From: Gammaproteobacteria bacterium
GTDB lineage: Bacteria; Pseudomonadota; Gammaproteobacteria; Steroidobacterales; Steroidobacteraceae
Length of the DNA: 12,695 nucleotides
Direction: 5' to 3'
Assembly: GCA_009923475.1 (NCBI GenBank)
Contig: RFTM01000015.1
Span: 1-12,695, forward strand
A model generated the notes under the pieces. The model saw nothing but the letters and a program-made list of their open reading frames with translations, was not told where the DNA came from and did not search any database. How positions within the stretch are numbered: the stretch's first letter is position 1; every line of letters starts with the position of its first letter. Shown here piece by piece: positions 1 to 7,680 of the stretch. The translations under genes and the position numbers were made by a program.

Positions 1-1397
1 CCGCGGCCCTGGTCGATGAATCGCTGGTGACAGGCGAGTCGCAGCCGCGCAGCCGCGCACCGGGCGAGACGCTGCTCGGCGGTTCCACCAATCTCGGCGC
101 GGCACTGAGCCTGCGCGCGGCACGTCGCGCGGACGAATCCACGCTGCACGGCCTGGTCCGGCTGCTCGAGCGCGCGCAAGGCGAAAGACCCCGTCTGGGC
201 CTCGCCGCGGAGCGCATGGCCTCCTGGTTCGTGCTGCGGGTGCTCGCACTGACGCTGGCGGTCGGCGTCGCCTGGGCATTCATCGACCCGAGCCGCCTGC
301 TGCCCGCCGTACTGGCCGTGCTGGTGGCGACCTGCCCCTGCGCGCTGTCGCTTGCGACGCCGGTGGCGATCGCCGCGGCGACCTCGCGCCTTGCCAAGCT
401 CGGCGTGCTGGTGATGCGCGCCGACGCCGTCGAGGGCCTTGCGACCATCGACACCGTGATGCTCGACAAGACCGGCACGCTGACGGCCGGGCGACCGACG
501 GTGACGAAGACCGAGGTCCTGGAGAGCCCCGGCGCGCCATCGGCGCCGAGGCCTCTCACGCCCGCGCGCGCGCTCGCCATCGCGGCAGCCCTCGAACAGG
601 GCTCCCGGCATCCGCTCGCCCTCGCCTTCGCGGCGCACCGCGATGCCACGCTCGACTGCGCGGACGCGCGAGAGACCGCAGGCGAAGGCGTCGAGGGCCA
701 TGTCGGCGGCGGCCTTTGGCGCATCGGCAAGGCCGCGTTCGCGCTCGCGCTGCACGGCGCGGCGCCCCATGGCCCGATCGGGGAGGCCAGGCTGCGCGAT
801 GCCGCAGCGGTGCTGGCCAGCGATGACGGCCAGGTCGCGCTCTTCGAGGTGGAGGATGCCTTGCGTCCGGATGCCCTGGCGACGGTCGAGGCGCTGCGCA
901 AGTCGGGCCTCGACCTGCAGGTCGCGAGCGGCGACCGCCCGGAGGTCGTGGCGCGGGTCGCGGCCACGCTCGGCCTCACCGCCGCGACCGGTGCGCTGCG
1001 CCCCGAAGACAAGCTGCAGCGGTTGCGCGCGGCGCAGCAAGCGGGGCATCGCGTGCTGATGGTCGGTGACGGCATCAACGATGGCCCCGTGCTCGCGGCA
1101 GCCGACGTGTCGATGGCGATGGGGCGCGGCTCTTCGATCGCCCATGCCGCCGGCGACCTGTTGCTGCTGCGCGAGTCGCTGGCGGCGCTGCCCGCTGCCG
1201 TCGCCGTCTCGAGGCGCGCGCTCACGCTGGTGCGCCAGAACCTGCGTTGGGCGGCGGCCTACAACCTGGCGGCGATCCCGGTGGCGGCGCTCGGTCTCAT
1301 GCCGCCCTGGGTGGCCGCGATCGGGATGTCGGCGTCCTCCCTCATCGTCGTCTTCAACGCGCGCCGCCTGCTGCGCACGGAGGTCACCGTCCCTTGA
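1..1397 (+). CDS. ccoI: Copper-type P1B ATPase, CcoI/FixI-like (5' end missing)
   Basis: This is an inner-membrane heavy-metal P-type ATPase, expected to supply copper for assembly of cbb3 cytochrome oxidase. The reading frame is open from base 3 and enters the window inside the actuator domain; 464 residues are visible. The N-terminal metal-binding domain and first membrane helices lie off the left edge. Signatures in order are TGES (bases 30-41), the intramembrane CPC metal site (333-341), the phosphorylation motif DKTGT (465-479), the P1B-type SRHP motif with His-Pro at 609-614, GDGIND (1065-1082), and the copper-ATPase residues Tyr-Asn (1260-1265) and MSASS (1326-1340) in the last two helices. 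CPC, YN and MSxSS together point to Cu(I). The ccoS-like gene overlapping its stop codon favours CcoI/FixI over a CopA copper-detoxification pump; that choice rests on context. Confidence 0.93.
   Translation, partial: AALVDESLVTGESQPRSRAPGETLLGGSTNLGAALSLRAARRADESTLHGLVRLLERAQGERPRLGLAAERMASWFVLRVLALTLAVGVAWAFIDPSRLLPAVLAVLVATCPCALSLATPVAIAAATSRLAKLGVLVMRADAVEGLATIDTVMLDKTGTLTAGRPTVTKTEVLESPGAPSAPRPLTPARALAIAAALEQGSRHPLALAFAAHRDATLDCADARETAGEGVEGHVGGGLWRIGKAAFALALHGAAPHGPIGEARLRDAAAVLASDDGQVALFEVEDALRPDALATVEALRKSGLDLQVASGDRPEVVARVAATLGLTAATGALRPEDKLQRLRAAQQAGHRVLMVGDGINDGPVLAAADVSMAMGRGSSIAHAAGDLLLLRESLAALPAAVAVSRRALTLVRQNLRWAAAYNLAAIPVAALGLMPPWVAAIGMSASSLIVVFNARRLLRTEVTVP
1379..1383 (+). 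promoter_or_regulatory. Ribosome binding site for ccoS
   Basis: GGAGG lies inside the last codons of the ATPase gene, ten bases before the TTG at 1394. It is the main reason for accepting a TTG start for ccoS. Confidence 0.6.
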
Positions 1398-1597
1398 ACA
1401 GCATCTACCTGCTCGTGCCCTTGTCCCTGACCTTGGTCGGCGCCGCCGTCTGGGCGTTCTTCTGGGCGGTCGACCGCGGCCAGTTCGAGGACCTGGAGGA
1501 CGGCTCGCGCGCCGCGCTCGAGGAAGACGACTTCGTCGCGCCCGGCGTCGAGCGCGCAGCGACCGTCAGCGAGGGGTCCAACTCACCCCGACCGTGA
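1394..1597 (+). CDS. ccoS: cbb3-type cytochrome oxidase assembly protein CcoS
   Basis: This 67-residue single-pass membrane protein is needed in known systems for cofactor insertion into cbb3 oxidase. Residues 3-25 form one hydrophobic helix (SIYLLVPLSLTLVGAAVW and onward). After it come the family's tryptophan-rich end and the GQFEDLED stretch, then an acidic EEDD patch and a low-complexity tail. The start is TTG, sharing a TTGA overlap with the stop of the upstream ATPase gene. An upstream GGAGG at 1379-1383 supports it, and no ATG or GTG in frame gives a sensible N-terminus. The overlap implies translational coupling with ccoI. The last 32 bases overlap the 3' end of the convergent outer-membrane protein gene, and the tail beyond residue ~50 is poorly conserved in the family, so the overlap probably costs little. 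Confidence 0.9.
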   Translation: MNSIYLLVPLSLTLVGAAVWAFFWAVDRGQFEDLEDGSRAALEEDDFVAPGVERAATVSEGSNSPRP

Positions 1598-2324
1598 CGC
1601 TGACGAAGCTCGCGAACGCGTACACCTCGTCGCTGTCCGCGCCGCCATCGAGCCAACGCAGGCCACCCGTCACGCGCCACTCGTCGGACAAGCGGTGCGC
1701 GACACGCAGTCCCGCGTCCACCGCATAGCCCGGACCTCCGGCCAAGGCGTCGATATCGCCCTGCAGGGACCAGGTCGGCGCCAGACGGCGTTCGAAGGCC
1801 CCATGCAGCAGCGGGACGAAGCCGGTATCCGTCTTGCTCGCCGTCTTCGTGTCCTGTCGCAGCCGGATGGAGGCATCGCGGATCTTGGCGGTGACGCCGA
1901 CCTTGACCACCAAGTCGTCGCGTTCGATCCAACGCCAGCGCCAAGTCGCGCGCCAGGAATCGAACCGGTAGCGCGCCGAGATCCGGCCCGGATCGAAGGT
2001 CTCGCCCTCGAAACGGATCGGCACTGCGCTGGCACCTTCGCCCGTCACCGACAGCGGCGCGTATAGGACACGCCACTCGTGGCGTCCGCTCGCGCGCCCC
2101 GCCACCTGGATGCGCGGCGCATGCGCCGGTCCTTCGCCGGTGAGCGCATCCAGCGCGAAGCGTGTCCCGGACGGGTCGTTCGGCGACTGCACCGCGTTGC
2201 GGCGCTGCCAGGCCGAGACGCCCTCAAGGTCGACGGTCTCCACGCCGCCCTCGCCGGCGAACACGGCCGGCAGGCCCCCGAGCCCCGCGAGCGCGCAGAC
2301 GGCGATGCGCAGCAGCGGTCTCAT
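1566..2324 (-). CDS. Predicted outer-membrane beta-barrel protein, function unknown
   Basis: This is a 252-residue protein with a Sec signal peptide: MRPLLRIAVCALAGLGGL, then PAVFA, with likely cleavage after Ala23 before GEGGVE. The mature part is rich in alternating polar/aromatic beta strands, for example YRFDSWRATWRWRWIE, DLVVKVGVTAKIRDASIRL and EVYAFASFVSVTVGVSW. This suggests a small outer-membrane barrel of perhaps 10-12 strands. Similar proteins are normally annotated as hypothetical, and I do not know a function. The ATG overlaps the ppc stop by four bases (ATGA), so the gene is probably translated with ppc. Its 3' end overlaps ccoS from the opposite strand. It ends in WTPR rather than the usual terminal aromatic residue; a Trp lies four from the end. 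The barrel call rests on sequence character and not on a recognised domain. Confidence 0.72.
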   Translation of the reverse strand: MRPLLRIAVCALAGLGGLPAVFAGEGGVETVDLEGVSAWQRRNAVQSPNDPSGTRFALDALTGEGPAHAPRIQVAGRASGRHEWRVLYAPLSVTGEGASAVPIRFEGETFDPGRISARYRFDSWRATWRWRWIERDDLVVKVGVTAKIRDASIRLRQDTKTASKTDTGFVPLLHGAFERRLAPTWSLQGDIDALAGGPGYAVDAGLRVAHRLSDEWRVTGGLRWLDGGADSDEVYAFASFVSVTVGVSWTPR

Positions 2325-4936
2325 CCGTTGCTCTGCAGGCCGTGCGAGATGCCGCTGACGCTCGCCACGAGCGCATCGAGCAGGTCGCGGTCCTCGCGTC
2401 CGCCGGCCCGCCACCGTCGCAGCAGGTCGATCTGCATGAGGTTCATCGGATCGACGTAGGGATTGCGCAGGTGCAGCGCCCGCTGCTGCGTACGGTCGCC
2501 ATCCAGCAATCCCTGCTGTTCCTTGACCTCGAGCAGCGTCGCGACCGCAAGTTCGTGCTCCGCGCGCAGCACGGCGCCGAAGCCGTGATCGGCCTCGGCG
2601 AGCGACTCGTAGCGGGCCGCGATGTCGAGGTCGCTTCGGGCGAGCATGACCTCCACCGAACCGAGCAGGTCGCGCAGGAAGGACCAATCGGCGGCCGCGG
2701 ACCGCACCGCCTGCATACCCCAGCCGTCGACGGCGGCGCGCAGTCCCGTGCCGGCGCCGAACCATCCCGGCAGCAGCATGCGGTTCTGGGTCCAGGCCGA
2801 CACCCACGGTGATGCACGCAGCCCCCGCAAGCCGTCGAAGCCCGGCCGGACCGCGGGCCTGCCGCCGACCTGCATCCTCTCGATGACGTCGATCGGCGTC
2901 ACCGCACGGAACCAGGCGTGGAACGCCGACTCGCCCCAGACGAGCGCCCGATAACGCTCGCCGCTCGCCTCGCTGAGGCGCGAGGCGATCTCGAGCGCCA
3001 CCGGATCGGGCTCGGCCGTGCGGCCGCGCTGGCCCGCTGCAGTGACCGGGGCGAGCGCACCGAAAGCCCGCTCCAGGGTGCGCAGCGCGATCGGCCCCAG
3101 CCCGTAGTGCTGGTTCATCGACTCGCCCTGCTCGGTGATCCGCAACCAGCCGTTGACCGTCGACGGCGGCATCGCCGACACCATCCCGTCGATGCGTCCG
3201 CCGCCGCGTGCGATGCTGCCGCCCCGCACATGGCAGACGACATGCTGCTCGCCGGCCGCCGCCAAGGCCGCCGCGAGCGCGCCCTGCGCGCGATAGGCCG
3301 CGAAGCGCGCCGCGCAAGGCCCCGCCTGCTTGCCGCTCTCGGAATACCCGACCAGCACCTGTTGCCGCCTCCCGCGGCCGTCGAGGTGGGCGCGATAGAA
3401 CGGCTCCTGGAGCAGGTCGCGCATCACGTCCCCCGCGCGCGCCAGCGATTCCATGGTGTCGAACATGGGCGCGACGTCGAACGCCAGCACCCCGCGCCGC
3501 CGGTCGTAGGCCTCGGCCCAGCGCGCGAGCAGCAGGGCCGCGAGCACATCGTCCGCGCCGCCGACACCGTTCACGACGTATGCGCCGATGGACTCGGGAC
3601 CGAAGCGTCGTCGGCACTGGGACATGGCCTCGAAGACCGCCACCGTGCGCTTGCCCAGCGCATCGAGCTCGAGCTGCGGGCCTGTGTCGCGCTCGAGGCA
3701 GGCGCGCAGCTGGCGCCGGCGCTCCTCGGGTCCGAGCGCCGACCATCCCGCCTGCCCCAGCGCGCGGCCGACCACGCGATGCAGCGAGGAGGCGTGCTGG
3801 CGGACATCGAGCCGCGCGAGATGGAAGCCGAACACCGAGATCCGGCGCAGCAGGCGCTGCACGGAGAAGAGACCGGCGTGACGGCCGCGGTTGGCCGCGA
3901 GGCTCTCGGCGACGAGCTCGATGTCGCGGCGGAACTGCCCCGGCTCCTCATAGCCCGGAGGACGACCCTCGTAGGTCGCGCGCAGACGCCCGGCGACCTG
4001 GCCGAGGAACACGCGGTAGGGCATGCGGTCGTGGCGCGACGGCGAGGCGTCGCGGGCGCCCGGGATGAGCGTGGCGTAGCTCTCGATGCGCTGCTGCAGC
4101 GCGGCGCTCGAGCCGACGCGGCTCGCGCTCTGCGACAACAGCTGGCCGAGCGCCTGCACCTCGCCGAAGTAGGCGTTGACGATCGCCTGCTGCTGCCGCA
4201 CGAGCGTCTCGCGGATCGACTTGGCGTGCACGTCGGGGTTGCCGTCCATGTCGCCGCCCACCCAGGAGCCGAAGCGGATGACCGTCGGCACCTCGACATC
4301 TTCGGCTTCGGCGCCGTAATGCGCCCGCAGCGCCTCGGCGATCTCCTCGTGGAACGCCGGGACGATCCGGTACAGCACCTCGACGAGGTAGAAGATCACG
4401 TGCTCGCGCTCGTCGGCGACGGTCAGCCGCTGGCGCGGGTGGTCCTCGGTCTGCCATGAGGTGGTGAGCTCCGTGCGGATCTGCCCCACGAGGGCCCGCT
4501 GCTCATGCGGAGCGAGCGTCGGGTCGAGGCGGTCGAACAGCAGGTCCGCGAGCCGCAGCTGCTTGCGCAGCACCGTGCGGCGCGGCGACTCCGAGGGATG
4601 GGCGATGAACACGGGCTCGATGCGCAGGGTCCCGAGCAGCGACAGCACCTCCGGCAAGGCCGCGCCGTCGGCCTTCAGCCGCCCGATCGCGTCGGACACG
4701 CCGCCCGGCTGCGGCTTGCGGGCGTCATCGAGGAAATAGGCGCGCCGGCGGCGCACCCGGTGCAGCTGTTCGGCGAGGTTGACCGCCTGGAACCAGGCCG
4801 TGAAGGCGCGCTCGAGGTCACGGGCGATGCCGGTCGGACGGTCGCGCATGCGCGACTCGAGCTCTTGTCCGGCCGCCGCGTCACCGCGCCTGCGGGCGAT
4901 GGCGAGCCGACGGTCGCCCTCCACGAGCTGCAGCAA
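2321..4936 (-). CDS. ppc: Phosphoenolpyruvate carboxylase, divergent, short N-terminus
   Basis: The protein fixes bicarbonate onto phosphoenolpyruvate to give oxaloacetate, an anaplerotic step feeding the TCA cycle in the cytoplasm. It has 871 residues from the TTG at 4936. Family landmarks are the catalytic-His motif IAHPSESPRRTVL (His113), FGSWVGGDMDGNP (222-234), MFDTMESL (491-498), GYSESGKQAG (530-539, Lys536), the catalytic loop CHVRGGSIARGGG (His569, Arg571, Arg577), the TEQGE motif (601-605), GGRPA, AWTQNR and LRNPYVDPMN. The C-terminus ends in SNG, keeping the Asn that binds the aspartate effector in E. coli PPC (RNTG there). Compared with E. coli, about 30 residues (the first helices) are absent, and no in-frame ATG/GTG/TTG lies just upstream to restore them. 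Several motifs are variant, including both presumed metal ligands. The start is uncertain; a GGAGAGG sits only two bases before the TTG. Confidence 0.92.
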   Translation of the reverse strand: MLQLVEGDRRLAIARRRGDAAAGQELESRMRDRPTGIARDLERAFTAWFQAVNLAEQLHRVRRRRAYFLDDARKPQPGGVSDAIGRLKADGAALPEVLSLLGTLRIEPVFIAHPSESPRRTVLRKQLRLADLLFDRLDPTLAPHEQRALVGQIRTELTTSWQTEDHPRQRLTVADEREHVIFYLVEVLYRIVPAFHEEIAEALRAHYGAEAEDVEVPTVIRFGSWVGGDMDGNPDVHAKSIRETLVRQQQAIVNAYFGEVQALGQLLSQSASRVGSSAALQQRIESYATLIPGARDASPSRHDRMPYRVFLGQVAGRLRATYEGRPPGYEEPGQFRRDIELVAESLAANRGRHAGLFSVQRLLRRISVFGFHLARLDVRQHASSLHRVVGRALGQAGWSALGPEERRRQLRACLERDTGPQLELDALGKRTVAVFEAMSQCRRRFGPESIGAYVVNGVGGADDVLAALLLARWAEAYDRRRGVLAFDVAPMFDTMESLARAGDVMRDLLQEPFYRAHLDGRGRRQQVLVGYSESGKQAGPCAARFAAYRAQGALAAALAAAGEQHVVCHVRGGSIARGGGRIDGMVSAMPPSTVNGWLRITEQGESMNQHYGLGPIALRTLERAFGALAPVTAAGQRGRTAEPDPVALEIASRLSEASGERYRALVWGESAFHAWFRAVTPIDVIERMQVGGRPAVRPGFDGLRGLRASPWVSAWTQNRMLLPGWFGAGTGLRAAVDGWGMQAVRSAAADWSFLRDLLGSVEVMLARSDLDIAARYESLAEADHGFGAVLRAEHELAVATLLEVKEQQGLLDGDRTQQRALHLRNPYVDPMNLMQIDLLRRWRAGGREDRDLLDALVASVSGISHGLQSNG

Positions 4937-4991
4937 GGCCTCTCCGCGGATCGCTCCCTCCGGCCCCCGTGGATCGACTGCTGTCGGACGA
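4937..4991. other. Short intergenic gap between receptor gene and ppc
   Basis: These 55 bases separate the TonB receptor stop from the ppc start, both on the minus strand. No terminator-like hairpin is visible, so read-through from the receptor gene is possible. The ppc frame stays open through this gap and into the receptor's 3' end. Its translation there (PEGAIRGEALLQLVE around the start) faintly resembles the N-terminal helix of PPC, though without a canonical start codon. Confidence 0.5.
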
Positions 4992-7571
4992 TCAGCGGAA
5001 CGAGTAGCTGAAGTCCACGCCCCACGACCGGCCGGCCGAATCGTGGATGAACGAGCCGCCGAACTCCGGAGCCGGGATGATCTCCTGGAGGTAGTTCTCG
5101 TCGGTGATGTTGCGGCTCCAGGCGGTGACGCCGAACTTGCCGTTGCTCACGCCGATGCGGGCGTTGACGGTGCTGTAGGCGTCGCGCTTCATCTTGTCGA
5201 AGGTGCCCTGGCCGAACTGGAAGTAGGTGAACAGGTTCGGCAGGCGCTGCTTCTGCACCGGGTGGAACCAGGTCTCGCCGACGAACGAGGCGTCGACGCG
5301 GGCGTTCAGCGTCCAGTCCGAACCGCCGAAGGGCAGCTCGAAGTCGACGCCGGCGTTGCCCGTGTACTTCGGCGCGTACGGCACCTCGCCGCCCGCGGTG
5401 TACGGACGACCGAGGTACTTGTCGATGTTGCCGTCCGTGCTGGCGTAGGCCGCGAACAGCGAGATGTTGTCGTTCACGCGCCAGCGGCCGTCGAGCTCGA
5501 AGCCCTTGATGGTGACCTTGTCGAGGTTGGTGACGACGCGCAGCAGGCCGAAGGGACCGGCGAAGAAGTTGAAGAACTGCATGTCGTCGACCTTCGTCTG
5601 GTAGTAAGCCGCGTTGAGGCTCACCGTCCGGTCGAGGAAGAACGACTTGATGCCGATCTCCGCCGCCTTCGACACTTCCTTGCGGTACTTGTCGTTGACG
5701 TCGGTGATGTTGAGCACCGCGTTCGCGCCGCAGGTCGGCGGCAGGAACGAGGCGCCGAGGCAGAGCGTCGTGCTGCCGGCGCGGCCGTAGGCCGTGTTGA
5801 CCGTGGCGGCGCTGCCCGAGGAGTTGAAGCCGCCGCTGCGGAAGCCGTAGCCGTACGAGGCGTAGAGCGCGACGTCGTCCGAGGCCTTCCAGTTGGCCGA
5901 CAGCTTCGGCTGCAGCTGGCTGAAGGTCTCCGAACGGCCCGGGATGCCGGACGTGGCATACGCCGGGGTGACGGTGTACGCCGGGTTGATGTACGGGTTG
6001 GAGAAGAAGCTGAAGCCCGGGGTCTGCGCGCGGCAGATCGTGGTGTTGGTCGCCGAGCAACGCGGCACGTTGTTGCTGACCGAGCGGTCCTCGCTGTCGT
6101 AGCGCAGCGCCAGGGCCAGCTCGAGCTGGTCGGTGACGTTGTACGCGATCTGGCCGAAGGCCGCGTAGACCTTGCTCTTGAAGTCGTCGTCATAGAGCAG
6201 GTCGGTCGGGTTGAGGCCGCTCGTCGGCACGAAGGCCGCCGCGGTCAGGCCCTTGTTCAGGTCCGAACCCTGCGAGACCACGACGTGGCGCTTGATGTCG
6301 GCGGCGTAGACGCCCGCGACCCAGCGCAGCGCCTCGTCGCCCGGCGAGGTCAGGCGCAGCTCGATGCTGGTGTCCTTCTGGTCGCGCTGCTGGTACTGGT
6401 AGCCGTCGCAGGTGCTCGGGCCGTACGGCGGCGTGAAGCCGGCGCCGTTGCCGCCCGCCGGGGTCAGCCAGATGTTGGACGGGATGCCGAAGAACGGCGC
6501 CACGTAGCCCGGGCTGGTCAGGTTGGCGTCGTTGGTGCTGCGGCAGGTGGCGTCGAGCGCGTAGAGCAGGAACGCCGCGCTGGTGCCGTCCGTCAGGAAG
6601 TAGTTCGTCTGGTCGTTGTACGCCAGGTAGCCGGTCAGCGTGCCGACACCGACGTCCCACTCGCCCTTGACCGACAGGTTGATGTTCTCCTGCTCGTTCT
6701 GGGGCTTGACGTTGTTGATGTAGCGGAAATCGTTCTTGTTCGGGTCGGCGTAGAAGGCCGGCGCGTTCAGGCCCGCCGCCGCGTCGGAGAGCGCGATGGT
6801 GGCGTTGAAGTTGATGGCGCCCGCGTCGATCTTGGAGTACTTGGCCTTGACGTCGATGTCGCCGCCGCCGGCCTCGAACATGAGACGGCCCTGGATGCCC
6901 GTCTCCTCGTAGAAGTCGACGCAGTCGTCGCACTTCAGCTTGAGGTTCTTCCACTGGCCGTCGGTCTTGCGGGTGTAGGCGGACAGCGAACCGCGCGCCG
7001 ACTCGCCGACCGGACCGCCGGCATAGATGCTGGCCTTGTAGCTGCTGTCCGAACCGTAGCCGCCGCTGATGTCGAACTCGGCGGACTCACCGGGCTTGCG
7101 CGTGGTGATGATCATGGCGCCGGCCACCGCGTTGCGGCCGTAGAGCGCGCCCTGCGGGCCCTTCAGGATCTCGATCTGCGACACGCCCGAGAGCTCCTGG
7201 TTGAGCGCGTTCGGGTTGGTCTGCAGCACGCCGTCGATGACCAGCGCGAAGTTCGTCTCGGCGTCGCGGCCCGTGTTGATGCCGCGGATGTTGACCTGCA
7301 TGTCGCCGGCCTCGGCGGTCTGCACCTGCGAGACGCCGGCGGTCAGGGCGATGAAGTCCTGCGGGCGCTCGATGCCGGCAGCCTTGAGTTCGGTGGCGGT
7401 GAAGGCCGTGATGGTGACAGGCACGTCCTCGATGCGCTCGGCGCGCTGACGGGCGGTCACGACGACCTCTTCGAGCTGGCCCTGGGCCTCCTGCGCGCCC
7501 GCCTGGGCGGCGGCGATGGCGGCGAACACGCTCACCCCGATGAGGGAGAGCCTGCGGTTGCGCTGGAACAT
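4992..7571 (-). CDS. TonB-dependent outer-membrane receptor
   Basis: This 859-residue outer-membrane active transporter is powered by TonB/ExbB/ExbD and would import a scarce or bulky solute. The start ATG follows GGAGG by four bases. Residues 1-26 form a signal peptide with cleavage at AGA|Q. Residues 34-40 (EEVVVTA) are the TonB box region. The plug domain (~45-160) carries VNIRGINTGRD, VIDGV, IEILKGPQGALYGRNAVAG and MIITTRKPGE. The rest is the 22-strand barrel, with typical pieces such as KAAEIGIKS and KGFELDGRWRV, and an N-terminally GRSWGVDFSYSF last strand. There is no FecA-type signalling extension, so it does not itself look like a transducer. Eight cysteines (214, 217, 343, 388, 505, 513, 604, 614) fall mainly in presumed surface loops. 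The substrate is unknown; the divergent catabolic-type genes suggest an organic compound rather than iron, by inference only. Confidence 0.95.
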   Translation of the reverse strand: MFQRNRRLSLIGVSVFAAIAAAQAGAQEAQGQLEEVVVTARQRAERIEDVPVTITAFTATELKAAGIERPQDFIALTAGVSQVQTAEAGDMQVNIRGINTGRDAETNFALVIDGVLQTNPNALNQELSGVSQIEILKGPQGALYGRNAVAGAMIITTRKPGESAEFDISGGYGSDSSYKASIYAGGPVGESARGSLSAYTRKTDGQWKNLKLKCDDCVDFYEETGIQGRLMFEAGGGDIDVKAKYSKIDAGAINFNATIALSDAAAGLNAPAFYADPNKNDFRYINNVKPQNEQENINLSVKGEWDVGVGTLTGYLAYNDQTNYFLTDGTSAAFLLYALDATCRSTNDANLTSPGYVAPFFGIPSNIWLTPAGGNGAGFTPPYGPSTCDGYQYQQRDQKDTSIELRLTSPGDEALRWVAGVYAADIKRHVVVSQGSDLNKGLTAAAFVPTSGLNPTDLLYDDDFKSKVYAAFGQIAYNVTDQLELALALRYDSEDRSVSNNVPRCSATNTTICRAQTPGFSFFSNPYINPAYTVTPAYATSGIPGRSETFSQLQPKLSANWKASDDVALYASYGYGFRSGGFNSSGSAATVNTAYGRAGSTTLCLGASFLPPTCGANAVLNITDVNDKYRKEVSKAAEIGIKSFFLDRTVSLNAAYYQTKVDDMQFFNFFAGPFGLLRVVTNLDKVTIKGFELDGRWRVNDNISLFAAYASTDGNIDKYLGRPYTAGGEVPYAPKYTGNAGVDFELPFGGSDWTLNARVDASFVGETWFHPVQKQRLPNLFTYFQFGQGTFDKMKRDAYSTVNARIGVSNGKFGVTAWSRNITDENYLQEIIPAPEFGGSFIHDSAGRSWGVDFSYSFR

Positions 7572-7575
7572 TGAA

Positions 7576-7580
7576 CCTCC
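7576..7580 (-). promoter_or_regulatory. Ribosome binding site for the TonB receptor
   Basis: GGAGG on the minus strand, four bases before the ATG at 7571. It fixes that start within a reading frame that is open much further upstream. Confidence 0.6.
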
Positions 7581-7614
7581 GGTTCGATCCGTGATGGAGA
7601 GAGAAACGCGCCGG

Positions 7615-7644
7615 AGTGTATGCCGCAACGCCACGATGAAGCAA
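7615..7644 (-). promoter_or_regulatory. Possible sigma70-type promoter for the TonB receptor
   Basis: Reading the minus strand, TTGCTT (7639-7644) is followed after 18 bases by TACACT (7615-7620), a moderate -35/-10 match about 45-75 bases before the receptor ATG. Its -35 abuts the 8-bp palindrome at 7645-7661, and one arm of a longer inverted repeat lies in its spacer, as expected for a regulated promoter. Assigned by eye only. Confidence 0.3.
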
Positions 7645-7680
7645 CGCTCCGCTGCGGAGCGACAACCAAATCGTTGCGGC
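7622..7680. repeat. Outer 9-bp inverted repeat enclosing the central palindrome
   Basis: GCCGCAACG at 7622-7630 and its exact reverse complement CGTTGCGGC at 7672-7680 enclose the 7645-7661 palindrome, with centres only about two bases apart. The pentamer GCAAC also recurs at 7625, 7641 and 7684, and inverted (GTTGC) at 7673. This could be a multi-site operator or a cruciform-forming region serving both divergent genes. The repeats are exact; the role is inferred. Confidence 0.6.
7645..7661. repeat. Perfect inverted repeat, 8-bp arms with one central base
   Basis: CGCTCCGC-T-GCGGAGCG is a perfect dyad in the divergent intergenic region between the TonB receptor and the amidohydrolase-like gene. 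A hairpin with a one-base loop would be strained, so a binding site for a dimeric regulator is more likely than a terminator. It touches the presumed -35 of the receptor promoter. Confidence 0.7.

Noticed and set aside
2325..3746. Upstream extension of the outer-membrane barrel frame
   Set aside because: It is out of frame inside ppc and low in complexity; the signal peptide starts at 2324.
2918..4459. Open frame of 513 codons on the plus strand, antisense to ppc
   Set aside because: Biased composition with no recognisable motif; the minus strand carries conserved PPC motifs throughout.
4779..7574. Open frame of 931 codons on the plus strand, antisense to the TonB receptor
   Set aside because: Its product is Arg/Val/Ala/Glu-rich low-complexity sequence with no domain, while the opposite strand encodes an unmistakable receptor. 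Long antisense frames are usual at this GC content.
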